From Diphasiastrum complanatum (Eukaryota > Streptophyta > Lycopodiopsida > Lycopodiales > Lycopodiaceae), in NCBI GenBank assembly GCA_029204225.1, contig CM055097.1, forward strand, positions 26,567,039-26,631,038: a DNA stretch of 64,000 nt. Direction: 5' to 3'. The notes under the pieces are model-generated. The model was not told the DNA's origin and made no database searches. It saw nothing but the letters and a program-made list of their open reading frames with translations. Shown here piece by piece: positions 44,240 through 57,200 of this stretch. The position numbers and the translations under genes are program-made. The first letter of the stretch is position 1, and every line of letters starts with the position of its first letter.

Positions 44240-46215
44240 CAGTCTGCCAATATAGCAAAAACCCAAAAAATTCGAAGGTGCCCTTAGACTGAAGGTATGG
44301 AGATCCCAAGGTGCCTCTAGAGCGAAGGCAGGCAAAATTGCGAAAAAGACGAAGGTGGGCCTGAAATGGATTCCAAGGTATTTTGGCCACTGTGTCGCAT
44401 TTTTCGCAAAGGTGCCAAAAAGGTGAAAAAGGCGAAGGTGCCTTAAAAAACATTTACGGCACAAAAATCTCAAAGGAAAAAAATGTGAAGGTCCAAAACA
44501 TGTAGTCGGCCTTCGGTTTTCAGGATGCTCATTACTTGGACGATTTGTTAAGATTGAGTATAAAAAATCTAACGCTCTCCCTTAATGTGAATCCTAAAAA
44601 AGCTTTGAACTTCAGTTTTAACATATCATTGAAATATGAGATGATGCTCCTTTTGATAGAGCTAACATGCATTTTGAACCCTTCAATAAATTCAGATTGT
44701 TACTAAATAGTAACATATCATCTACATAATAGGTGATGATTATGAAGGGATTCGATACAGACTGAAAATATAAACTCGAGTCTGTCAAGTCTGGAATAAA
44801 ACCATTCTCATTGAAAGATACATTGGTCTTCTCTTGATCAACATCAAGTGTTGACATTGCCTCTAAAACAACATTTGATTCTTGCACAAAGTAGCAGACC
44901 GGATCATTCGTAAATCGGGATGGAGGCTGTCTTGATCGGTTGGATCTTTTGGGTTGAACTGCGATCCTCTGATGCGATTCATATTGCTAGACTACCTTGT
45001 TGTCGGATCAGTGTCAGTGTCAATCTTGTGATCAGTCCTGAGTTGTTCGGAGCTGTTGGTGTCGATTCTAGGATTTGAATTCGAAGTAGCTTTCCCCTTG
45101 TGGTTGATAAACTGATCTTCCACAAAAATGACATTCTGCTCATGAAAGTCTTTTGAGAGTCCATATTGAAGAGCTTGTATGTTTGATGGTCTGAGGAATA
45201 GTTGATGAAGATCAACCTTCTGCTGGTGTTGTCCAGCTTCTTACTTAGATCAGCAGGGATCTGTGAGTAGGCTATGCATCCAAACACTCGAATATTTGTG
45301 AGTGATGGCTTCGATCTTGTCCACACCTCATAAGGTATCTTGCCATTTAGGGCCTCTGAGATGGATCGATTTTGAAGGTAGGCTGTTGTAGTAACAGCTT
45401 CTGTCCAGAATTTCTTTGGAAGAGAGGCATGGGCCAGCATGCTCTTTGCACTTGCGATGAGTTTCTGATTCTTCCTTTCAGCTACACCATTGGATTGAGT
45501 GAGTAGTTGGCTGAATATTGTTGTGAATGTATTTGATTGGCCTTGCAGAAAGCTTTGAACTCGGTGGAGATAAATACTCCCCCTGCATCAGAGCGTAGAG
45601 CTTTGATTCTTCTCTGGGTCAATTTTTCTGATGATGCCTTGAACTGCATGAAGAACTTGAGAGTCTCGGATTTGTTCTTCAAGAAATATGTTGTAGTTCT
45701 CCGAGAGAAGTCGTCAATGATAGTTAGCAAATAGACAACTCCCCCTGTGGAAATAGTCTACATAGGACCACAAATGTCCATGTGTACAAGATCTAACGAA
45801 CCTTTAGAAGAACAAACTGAATCGGACGTGACTGGAGTTCTAGCATGCTTGCTGGAAATACAGCTTTCACATGAAGAATTTGATTTGTTAATGAAGGGTA
45901 GATCTTGTACTAAATTTTGTTTTGACATTTGCTGAATACAACTGGAATTTAAATGGCTTAATCCGAAGTGCCAAAGCATCTCAGTTGATTCAGAAAGTAA
46001 AAAGAGCTTGACTACTTGTAGAATAGGAGTGATTGATTTTGTATAAATTGCCACACCTTCTACTGAAAGCAATAACTTTCCTAGATTCGTCAAAAATAGT
46101 ACAGCCTTGTATATCGAATTTGACCCTCTGACCCGAATATGTGATTCTACTAACTGAGAGCAGGTTTTTGGTCAGATTTGGAATGTGAAGAACATTGGAC
46201 ATGCTTGGGTCTTTT
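44240..46215 (-). mobile_element. Copia family A fossil D (partial LTR and pol parts)
   Basis: In minus-strand order: GAG-pre-integrase (MLWHFGLSHLN, about 46090-45760), integrase (about 45730-45000, with DDFSRRTTTYFL and LRSDAGG), a stretch of reverse transcriptase (about 44890-44620, with YVDDMLLFSNNLN), and part of a 3' LTR (44573-44240) carrying the CGAAGGT-type cluster. Closely related to the elements at 1250 and 7411. Broken, with many breaks and missing segments. Confidence 0.75.
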
Positions 46216-47963
46216 CAAAATAATTGCGAGTACTGACCTTTTAATTCACAAGCTTGGAGCTTGCCATTACTTGCGTGCATTAGCCCTTCCCCACTCCTCT
46301 TGATTCCCTATCCCTTTTTCAGGCACTCATTTCCTATTGCTTTCTCATAGGTCCCCTCTAACTTGCTTGCATTTGAACCTTCATCTTGAACTCAAGTCCC
46401 CCTTCTAACTCATCATGTCCCCGCAATATTAAAATCAGGTCCCCTCATGCCTCATGTCGTTGTGGACCCACCTAACACTTTAGTCCCTCCTTGCTTTTAA
46501 TCCCCATCTAGTTCTCAAATCACTCCCTTACATTTGGGACATTCTTCTTTGGAATCATCCACCATGCTATTGAGTTTGCTCTTACTTGCTCGAACACAAG
46601 CATTAGCATCTCAACATTCCAAGTTAGCTTGAAATATATATAGTATATGTTATTTGAAAATTCAAAGAGGGGATTCTTTGAGGAAAGTTCATATCAAGCT
46701 AGGATTGATTAGACCTCTCTTCTAGTCAAACTTCATCTATTTCTCTTTGTAACAACAAAATATCCTTGTAGCACATATTGTTGGCCTTTTGCATGTAGTT
46801 GTTGGTCACATTAGAGGAAGTGTAACCATCAAAAGGACATTCTGTAGATATTTTTTTATACTTTTCAACCATTTAATGTCCACATGGCCCAACAGAGATC
46901 CTCCACAATAACCAAACTATAACGATCATGAATTCCCATAATGTGAACATAAACTCTAGTTACTCATTAGACAAGTCTAAAATTGTCCAAAACTATTGTG
47001 CACAAACTCCCAAAATGTGAACATAAACTATTTGCAAATTCTATAAGATAAACTCTAGCTGCCCGAAACTAAACTCGGGCAACCTTGGGCATCTTTCTCT
47101 TTCTCCTAGAGGATACTTTTTAAAAAGCCAAAACCCAAATTTTCCCTAGTGTAGCTTTTCCTCTTGTCAACATCATTATGCTCTTCCATAACCTCACAAG
47201 AAAGATAATAGCAGCATTTTTTTTTATGCCCAATTCTACGCATGAAGAGTGCCATTCCAAAGAATTCAAATCCTTCTATGCTCATTTGTCTATCTCTAGA
47301 GTTGTACTTACTGATGGGATGTTTGACCTTATGTTTTTTTCATTCTAATGATGGTTACTAGAAAGTTGACTCGAAGGTTGAGATTGTCGTGTTTGCTATT
47401 TCCACCAAGCAAGTATGCTCACTACTGAACATGAACCAAGAGGCAGTCCCTTTGTGATAACCCCCATTTCTTTCTTTGGTGAAAGACTCCATTGTGTGAC
47501 TACACCCTATAATTTTGCCATTTTGACGTATTTAGTCTCACTGATTCATGCGCTTCATGCTACTCTTGTAGTCTCTTTCGTATAAGCTTCATATCTTTTT
47601 TGCAATTTTTTTTGTAGTATGGTACACATGACCCAACATGTTGGGCAGCAACCCAAGCCAATATAGCTACGAAAAAACCATTGCTAGGTGTTAGGCAAAG
47701 TGGGCAACCTATGTTTGTACAACATTATAAAGCTATGGCACACATGACAACATGATAAAGCTATGGCACACATGACAACATTTTAAACATTTCTTTTCAG
47801 ACACTACATTGGCTTAATGTTTTAAAATCACTCCAAAAATATTTTGAAATAGTCATGCTCTTTATATGCAAAGATATGTGTGCTTGCAGCAAACAGGAAA
47901 TACAAAAGTACCAAACAAGCTAAGATAACACAAAAAAAAAGAGTCGGAAGCATCATGAAGATC

Positions 47964-48115
47964 TAATTTTGCTACTAGACCAATGTGGTTTAAGCAAATA
48001 GTTTTAAGAGTGTATAAAAATCCACATAATGGATTTCAGTAATTTTGCTACTAGACCAATGTGGTTTAAGCAAATAGTTTTAAGAGTGTATAAAAATCCA
48101 CATAATGGATTTCAG
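47964..48115. repeat. Two-copy tandem duplication, 76-bp period
   Basis: TAATTTTGCTACTAGACC starts at 47964 and again at 48040. The two 76-bp copies look identical. Confidence 0.93.
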
Positions 48116-48287
48116 GTTTGAAGATTTTTAAACCATGAAAAGATCACGCATAACTCTAAAATCAAATGAATCTCAAAAATTTTTAAGAAAGACTCTCATA
48201 ATAACATAGTATGATGTTGATCGGGAATTCTTTCAAAAATCACAAAGGCAGCACATAATAAGCTCTTGCTCTTATGACATAAAAGTC

Positions 48288-48379
48288 AAGGCTCCTTGCT
48301 ACATGTTTAAGTTAGAAGTTGCCACCTTTGAAACAAGGCTCCTTGCTACATGTTTAAGTTAGAAGTTGCCACCTTTGTT
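48288..48379. repeat. Two-copy tandem duplication, 46-bp period
   Basis: CAAGGCTCCTTGCTACATG starts at 48288 and 48334. The copies are essentially identical except at the final few bases. Confidence 0.93.
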
Positions 48380-49069
48380 TCAAAGGAAATTTTCATGTGG
48401 CAAAAACACTTACAAAGATGGTTAAGTTTGAAGTTTGAACATTTAAGCTTGTATTTACTACAAGGCATCGACCTAAAGAAGAATAGATTCGTAAAAGCAA
48501 AGGTCATAAGGGATTTCAGGTGAAATCCCATTCTTTTTACTATCAGCATATCTTCCACTCTTGCACGTCAAAGTGGAAAGGTCATATTCAACACTATTCA
48601 AGGTTGCAAGTCAAAGAGGTTTCTATGAACTAAGCTATTACCCATGCCAACTATAGGCACAACCTACTTCAGTATACATATTCATAATGAGCTCAAGAAG
48701 TGAGAAAAGACTCTCGTACTGAATTTGCAGAATATGTATTGAATGATCAACAAGAAAAAATAACACGTCCCAAACGAATATTTTGCCAATTCCTATACAT
48801 AATGAAATGTTGCATCTTCTATACTCTTTTCTAAAATAAAGAGTGCATCGCATTGGTTAGACGAGCTCTCATTTATTGAGATCAATTGCATCATCAGTGG
48901 GATCTTGAATAAGGAAAATGTCTCAATTGCTTGTAATTTGAAGACCATTGCAGATACCATACTAGTGCAATCAATCAATGAGTTCAACAATTTGCTTAGA
49001 AACTGTTCTTGGCAAAAATTGTAAGAGCTTGTAGAGTTTGAAATCCACTTGTTGACTTCACAAATAGCT

Positions 49070-49807
49070 TCATGTTGTAATAGGCGGCATCACTCTCCTA
49101 AGCATTCTTATTACCCTTGATTGATCTTGAGAGCCATTGTCAAAAGATGCATAATTGTGCTCTGTATCATAGATGTGGCACTCCGTCATTATAGTCTTCA
49201 TGAGTCGCCAGTTCCATTTTGCCTCATTAAGATACTGGCCATAGAAGATACACAAATAACATTAATATGATAGTAACAGTCATCACACCAACTTAAACTA
49301 ATGTAACTGAGTTTCAACGTGTCAAACGTAGTTCATCTTTGGGTTTAACCCTAGGCCCCTACAAACCACAACTGCAAAAACATCGATCAATTGCACCAAT
49401 ATGAGGCTTGTGCAACGCATTCAAAAAGATGGGAGGCCGATATGTTTGACATTAAACCTTTTTACTTCGAGAATAGTTACTAGATTATTAGGATACTATT
49501 TTGATCAAAATTTAAATTGAGTGTGAATGAGAGACCATGTGCTCCACTTATGCTCATATGCTGAGTAGAGCAATCTTGTGCCAATACAGAAGTGGTGAAG
49601 GAAGTGAGTGCTAATGTTACCCACAATATTTTCAGAGAAAAAAGCTTGTTGCTCCAGTGCAATGAAAACTAGGCTCCAATTTCAATTGTAGTTTTGAACT
49701 CTTCAAAGATGTTGATTAGCAGAAATGAACTGATTCATTGGATGGTAAGTTAGGAGAGCCTCACATCTTGTTAAGGCTAGACACTTGCAATTTAGTGATT
49801 TGTTTGG

Positions 49808-49875
<68 letters not shown>

Positions 49876-51095
49876 CTTGCCCCAGTTCTGTTGAAGAGAA
49901 TTGTGAGCCATCCGAAGATTGTAGCTGGGGATCTTTTGTGAGATATGATGTGGAATATGAACACTTATGTCGTGGCACAGAATTTCGATCCTGTGACAGT
50001 AAACATTGTCAGGAAAGTAATAGAAAAAAATCACAATTTTGTTTGAAGTTTATGCATTGCCTTAAGTGCCAAAACTATCAAACGTCCAAATTTCCATGTG
50101 TCACAGACCCTGCTTCCGTGATTGGATTATGTTAGTGCTCATGTCTCAAATAGCTCTGTGTTGAGGAGCTCCTGTTGATTGTGATTAATCTTGAATTGTT
50201 TCCGTGAAATTTTAAAGAAAGATTCCCCAAAAAGAGAGGTAACATCTTTTTCCATCTTGATAGAATAGTTGGGACAAATGCACATCTTATTGAAAGGAGA
50301 ACATTACCCACAAGGACACATTAAAACATTTCTTTTTTAAATTTCAGGTAAAAACTTCTCTCACAAAACATGCAAAATGGTACAATTCCTCATCACATCA
50401 AAAAAAGACTACCCATAAGGCTATTTTCCATTTATTACAATCTTTTTGTTTCTTTTTCAGTACCTACCATCGAGGGTAATCACAATGGACTGTTCCTCCT
50501 AATTGAGCTTCTGCCCCATTCCAATTGCTTGCATCTTTAAAAGGAATATGTGGCGCTGTGTGATGAACCATGGTAAAAGTGCTCATCTGTGAAAAAAAAC
50601 ACCAGTTTCATACACTTACATCAGCACTGAACATTGGTATAAGAAAATTTTGCTCATAGTAATCAACATAATAATAATGCTTGACAACCCATATCTAAAA
50701 CAGGTTTGAGAGAATTACCCAAAAATGGTACCCAAGCCAAGGGACAAGCCAGTACTTCATCCAGCCTACGATACCTGTTTTGTAAATTATCAATGGCCAT
50801 CCAAGTGCTATGAATGCAAACACAGCAGCTAAACTCACTTTCACCCGAGGTCTTTCACTTGGTCGATATTTGTTGATATCAAAATGCCACAAAAGCCTAA
50901 AACATAAAAACAAAAAAGATGTTCAGACCTCAGTACTCCACGACATCCAACAAAACAATACAAAAAATCATGCACCTTAGCACCTTCTATCGAATGATAT
51001 GTTCAACTTTTACCACCATAGCAACTAGTAACTCAACTTCCTGCCTGACTAGTCAAAGTAAAGAGCCGAAAGCAAGGAGCCGTTTACTTATTATT

Positions 51096-51150
<55 letters not shown>

Positions 51151-51275
51151 AATGTCCTATTGAAGCCCATGGTCTCAAAGGACCAATACCCCACTCCAGT
51201 GCTTTCTTGAGAAATTTTGGAAATTTATTCCATTCATCCCGTACAACAGGATGCCATGCTGTGTCCTCTCCAAGC
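49070..51275 (-). CDS. FAD6: FAD6 3' exon cluster (five exons)
   Basis: The 126-, 178-, 119-, 115- and 165-bp exons are separated by introns of 253, 132, 477 and 641 bp. The split Trp codon (TG|G) used at three junctions and the intact frame confirm the model. The cluster encodes the segment from [10 protein letters not shown] through [28 protein letters not shown] and [15 protein letters not shown] to the stop. Confidence 0.95.
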
Positions 51276-54200
51276 CTGATGAACAAGCCTTGTTAAAAAA
51301 AAACGAGCTTCATGGATAGCACCAATGAGAACAATGTAGGAAGTGCCAAAAAACATTCCAAAATAATGGAGAAAAGCAGGTCATGCATACCAGAAAGCCC
51401 AAAAGCAGAAAAGAAAAAATTCCCATACTAAACAATGACTGGGTATATACAATGTACAACAACCAACTTTGTATGCAAGCATGAAAGTACAGGTTGTGTT
51501 TCGCAAATCGATAAACTTATACGATAATACTATGGAGTGGCTGAATAAACAAATCATAGATCTCTGCAAGCACACATCATTGAAGATGCAAAACGTTCTG
51601 ATTTTACACTGAAAGAGAAGGAACCATAATATTATGCTTACCGAGAAAAGTAGAAAAAATATTCAGTATTTTGTTAGAATCATTCACAACATCAACTTGA
51701 TAACTCACAAGGAAACCGTTACTCATAGTCAATCCAAAAGAACCTAAGCTTGTCATTTTATAACCTAGAAACGAGTAGTAAAAACCTGCTCCTTGAGTCT
51801 ATTATGTCTATATAAGGATCCAAGCTTGTCATCATCACACCCGCAAATGAAACAAATAAGAGCTAAAGTCCTTAACTGTTAAAAATCCACCAAACCTGAA
51901 TTGAGCATTTATTTGTTTTTCTAATACGTCCTCTACTGTTCAGTGGTTGAAGTCAGCCTCCTGACCTCAAGGACAGGAAAGGAAAACCTTTCCCAACAGG
52001 CCACTCATGTAAGGATTGACATTTAAAAATCAGGACTACTTGGCTGTATGTTTCCGACAATTCATGTGAAACTTGCATATAAAAAGCTGAAAATTCTGAA
52101 TGATCATATCACACAAGTCTATTGAAAGGATCCATCCAAAAGATTATAGAATGTCAAAGTTCTAATAGAGAAGTTGCTAACAACAGAAAAGAGGTTATCT
52201 GAATTTAGATGTGCTTGATGGACAGCCCTCCATGCACTCCCTCAATACTTCCAAATCCTATTTCTTTCAGTCAAATAATGTTCAATCATTTTACATAAAT
52301 CAATGTCTGCAGCAGTTTCATTTGAGCAACTTGTCCAACTCTTCTCATCAAAATGTTTACTGTTAAGGAGCGAATGGCAATGGCCCTAGCCCAAGCCAAA
52401 CATTTGGCATTATACTTTATGGTCTCTGAGCATTTTGGCCCCTATTTGACATGGCTTGGCAGTTGGTCATTATTTTTTATCATCAGCCCATACTGCATCC
52501 ATTCTGGGCGGACTCAGTCCTAGCCCTCATTCATGAACGCTCTTGCAACTATAAATAGGTCTTAAGCCTCTATAAGTTATACTTTGATTGATTGGCAAGT
52601 AGTGCTTAGCTTAAATTTCAGTACATTTTGTTGCAAATCGGATAGTTATGTTCTTAAATCTTATGGAGACTAGTCTATTTCTTAGTTGCCCGTTCCGGAA
52701 CGGAACGCGTTCCGTTTCGGGACTAGTGACTTGACCATTTTTGGTGACCTACCTTTTGTTGCAGAGAAAGTCAATTATATTTTTGTATTTCACTTAAGAG
52801 CAAAAAAATGAAAATAAGGGTTCTCTCCCCAATACAAAAGGAACTGAAAACAAATAAAATTAGCGCCCATCCTGTGTACTAGGAAAGTGCTCTGATACCT
52901 ATTTATAGACAAGTTATCCAATAGGTCATGAAATAGATGATGACAGTGCAAAATAGACCTTAGAAGCCCGTTCCGACCAAAATGGGTCGGACGTTCCATT
53001 CCGAACATTCCGTACGTTCCTGGTCGGAACGATATTCATAAAAATTTAATTATTTTAATTATTTTAATTATTTAATGAATTAAATCCCTTGTAAAGAAAA
53101 CGTATTTTTTTTAAGGGCATCTTTCCATCAATTTTGTCACTTTCGTGCCCTGAGATCTTTGTAGGGATTTTTATATCACTAATCTTCCTACAGCATGACA
53201 CCTTAGAAAAAGAACATTTTCTGTCTCTTTGGTAATAGCACACTTGTACTAAGAGACAGAAAACATATTCACCAGTGAAAGCTTCAGCTCATCATCATGT
53301 TCATTGATTAGGAAAAGCTGCAATCTTGTATACAGAAGTTCTATGTTTTTCATTAGGTTCTCACCATTTCATTGCTTATTTTCACCATTCGATTGAGAGT
53401 TCTAAAGCTATTGTGCATCACATATCTAAATATGAGGTTGGGATATATCGAATTCACAAATTTAGTTTGAGAAGTCAGTGATTTCATGAGGTAAAGCTTA
53501 GAAAAAATATACGTGCAACTAAAAAAGTCGACAAATCTACATCAAGACAATAATACAGAATTCCATAAATGAAAAATCTTAGCCACCCAACACTGCTTAT
53601 GTCTCACTAATAACAAGCCTAAGGTGGCGGACCCTGCGTCCGAACGCAGGTCCGGACGCAGACGCGCCAGGGGTGTGTCCAGGTCCCCAAATGCGTCCAC
53701 TTTATTTTTTTTTTTGATTTTTTTAGTGTTAAAAAAAAAATTTAAAAATTAAAAAAAAATATGGACGCGTCCGGGGGTCGGACGCGTCCGGGTCCGGACG
53801 TTGGACGCGGACGCGGAATGCCCACGTCCGGCCCGGACCCTCATGTCTGTTTAAACAAGCATAAGTTGCTATTGGGTTTTGAAAGAATCCAGATTTTCTT
53901 GGGAAGACCCAATGTTGACTAAGAAGCAAATGACAATTAGCAAGAATTCTTTTTTTAAGATGAAAATAAGAAAAAAGGACCATAATACGTAAAGAAGAGT
54001 TACCAAGACATAGATGAAATACAAAATACTAGAAACAAAGCGGTCTCCTTAGCTTCCCATTTTTTGAATTCTATTAGTAGTCATCTTTAACATACCGAAA
54101 GCTACAGTACCAAAGATAAAATCATAAGTGTCTACAATAGTCCGAACTTTTTTCATGATATTCTTAAGCAAGGCATGGTGACCAGGGAACGGGAACGAAC

Positions 54201-57200
54201 ACAGGAACAGGAACAAAAACATCCCTGAAAAAATGGGAACGGGAACAGGAACGCCGTCCACATAATAACATATAATCAAAAGTTCAAAACATACATGTAC
54301 ACATCAAAATTTGAAATTTGTAGAATTTTCTATATGGAAATAACACATAATATAAACAATCCTCTTTCATTTATCTTGTTTAGGTCTTAGCAGAAATTGT
54401 GACCAGGGAACACGTTCCCAAGGCTTCCTCCTTCATATATCTTGTTTTTGAGTGTTTGTAGAAACTGTGACCTGGGAACACCTCCCAATCATGTTTCCAT
54501 TCCTTGGGAAAGTGTTCCCAAACTCACGTTCCCAACAAGAGCACGTTGGGAACGTGTGGCACTTCTAAAAAGCCACGTTCCCACATTCCCCTCTCACTAT
54601 GAAAACAGGTAACCCTTATAGAGAAACAAATTAATTCGATGAATAGATTAACAGAAGCATTATACTTGTACAAAGACGACAAAATGTAGAGTTAAGAAGT
54701 AATCATTCCAGATTTAACAAATTCAAAAATATTTAAAGAAATTTGAGAGATGCGAAACATGTTTAAGTTATTGTATTATGGCCGCAACCTTTTCTCAAAA
54801 ATATCAACCAATAAACCTGACCTATCATAAAAAAGTCCAAAACATTGCACTTATCACCGCTAGCTGTAGAATTACTTTCACATGAGTCTTTAGGTAGATT
54901 CTTAAGCCACCAAAATCAGGAAGATCAAAAGCAATAACTCATCAATATATTTGCTGAAATAGATTCATTTATGCAATAAGATAGGACAAGTACCACAAGA
55001 AACTAATCAATGTTGCACGTTCCGTTCCGAAACGCGATCCGGAATGGGATCCAGGAAATCCCATTAGGGTTTCCTGGAACGCAAAAAAAAAAATTGGGTG
55101 CCAATATGGGTATCAGATTTAAGGTGTTTTCAAGAGCAATTCACTGACCTAGTGAAATCACATGGAACCGTATTAAAAGACAACAAACCGACAACAACTA
55201 TGAAGCATAAGAGTGGATCTTTTTTTCTTTGAGTCGACATCTTGATTATTGTTCATGAGCCAACAAAATTCAAAATGCAAAGCACTCTTATCAACTTCAA
55301 AGCTTTGCATTGAGAGTCCTTCAGTTTATCTCTAAACATCTCGAACTAGCTTATCAATAATAAATGCCCTGCGAGGTCGTCCTCTCCTCCCTGGCAGCTT
55401 TTGTGCTTTGCCTTTCTTGTTCGGTGCACCCTTGGGCCTTCCTGGTCTCTTGTGGACGAGAGGAGCTGTCAATCACTCCCATGCAAATCACCTGGCTGAT
55501 TAGGTTGTGGGCCCAAGCTGAGGCCGGCTGGGATAGGGAAGCCAAAGAGGGAACTCCCTGTGCAGTTGAGCGAGGAGGATGAGCCCGAGGAGTGTGTGCC
55601 CGTGGGGCTGCTGTAGGTGGAGGAACTGGTTGTGCAGGAGGCAAGTACAGCGGCGATATGTACTAAAAGGGGCACTGTGGTGGCCGATACTGGTACATCC
55701 TGATTGTTGCCAAAGGGGGAGACAGTGGAATGGGTGTTGCCAAAGGAGGAGGATGTGAAGTGGATGCTACCACTGGAGGAGCCACTCGAGGAGCCACTGT
55801 GGATGTGGGAGCTACAAAAGAAAACCTGGGCACAGATGGTGGCCTGCCATGGAGACCTGGTGCTGCAGAAGTGGACGACGATGGAGGGGCTACAGGCCTC
55901 AATGGCATCGGTGGCACTGGAGGAGCTGTGCGGCGCACATATACCCTCTGAGGAACTGGAGGAACTGGAGGCACCTCATGTAGCTGCTCTAGCTGAGACT
56001 CTGTGTATGGCATGCTGGCTAGAGATGATGGGGGTGCCCTAACGCTCGGCATCTGCTAGGCCTTTGAATCCAACGTGGCAATCAAGTCGTCTAGCTGGGC
56101 ATCTGAATACAAATGCTCTGGGCTCTGTGCCCTGTGCCTCATCCTATGCACCATCTCCTGAATCAACCCGTGCCTCATCATGTGCACCCTGTCGACCCTG
56201 CATGGCCTCCCAATCAGTGCAATCAAAGTCATATGGTGTCTCCTCTAGTGTGTTGTCGTAGTAACGGCCATGACTCTGTACTGCACGCATACAAGCAGCT
56301 GCGGGACCGGCATCTAAATCACTCTGCCCTCTATCAAGAGCCTCCTCCATCATATCGACATAGGTAGGTATGCCACTGTGTGCCCTGCCTGTCTCCCGGT
56401 ATAACTTGTGCCATGTGCCCCGCCTCTGCCACGTGATGCACCTATGACCCATGCCCGTGGCGTGTGCCCTACACCTGTATCATCTGCCTCATCCCACTCT
56501 AATCTGGCAAACACAACCCGAATGGGCTCATCCTCATCCTGCTCATCCTCTGACACTGGCTCGTCTGCCTCATACAATGGACGAGCTCTCTCTCTCTCTC
56601 ATCTCGACAAGCCCCCTCTCTCTCTCTGCCATCAACTGTGTGCCCAAGTCATCTGCAGGCATGGGACGGACGCTGTCCGTAGGCAAGTCAACCTAGCGCT
56701 CCAAATCAGATATCTTCGTCTGCAAGGTCAACATTGAGCATGTCAAGAAAACAACTTGATCAGAAATTAAAACCTACACTTTAGAGAGACTCGACCAACA
56801 TGCTATGGGAGAATAGCCCATCACCTGCAATGCGCTCGTAATGGTCGACAGTCTCCTGGCGAGACGTGCGTTGGTGCTGCAGAACACCAACCGCTCTAGT
56901 TGACTCACTGATAGCCTGTTTCTTCTCCTCGTGTGAATGAGGGCCCATGTGCTCCAATTACGCTCACACACGGAGGCAGCGCAATCCTGTGGTACGTGCA
57001 ATGAAATGGTTCAGCACATGTGCACGGGTGGAACGTCAACGAAACACAGCAAGGGAGGATGAGATAAGATGCATACCTGTGAAAGGACACGCAGTGCAAG
57101 ATGTTGTATGGAGGGATAGGTGCTACCGAACATGGTCCACTAGGTAATGGGGAGCTGCCTCCTCTCTGAATCCTGAGCAACGAAATGCAGCTAGCTCCTC

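Larger units (their letters stand above)
46216..49069. other. Downstream flank of FAD6, no gene recognised
   Basis: No protein match was seen. It includes the FAD6 3' UTR at its right end and three short two-copy tandem duplications: 47724-47779 (28-bp period), 47964-48115 (76 bp) and 48288-48379 (46 bp). Confidence 0.55.

Noticed and set aside
55663-56052. Proline-rich frames on both strands as separate genes
   Set aside because: They lie at the end of the minus-strand hAT transposase remains. The plus-strand frames are shadows of this GC-rich sequence.
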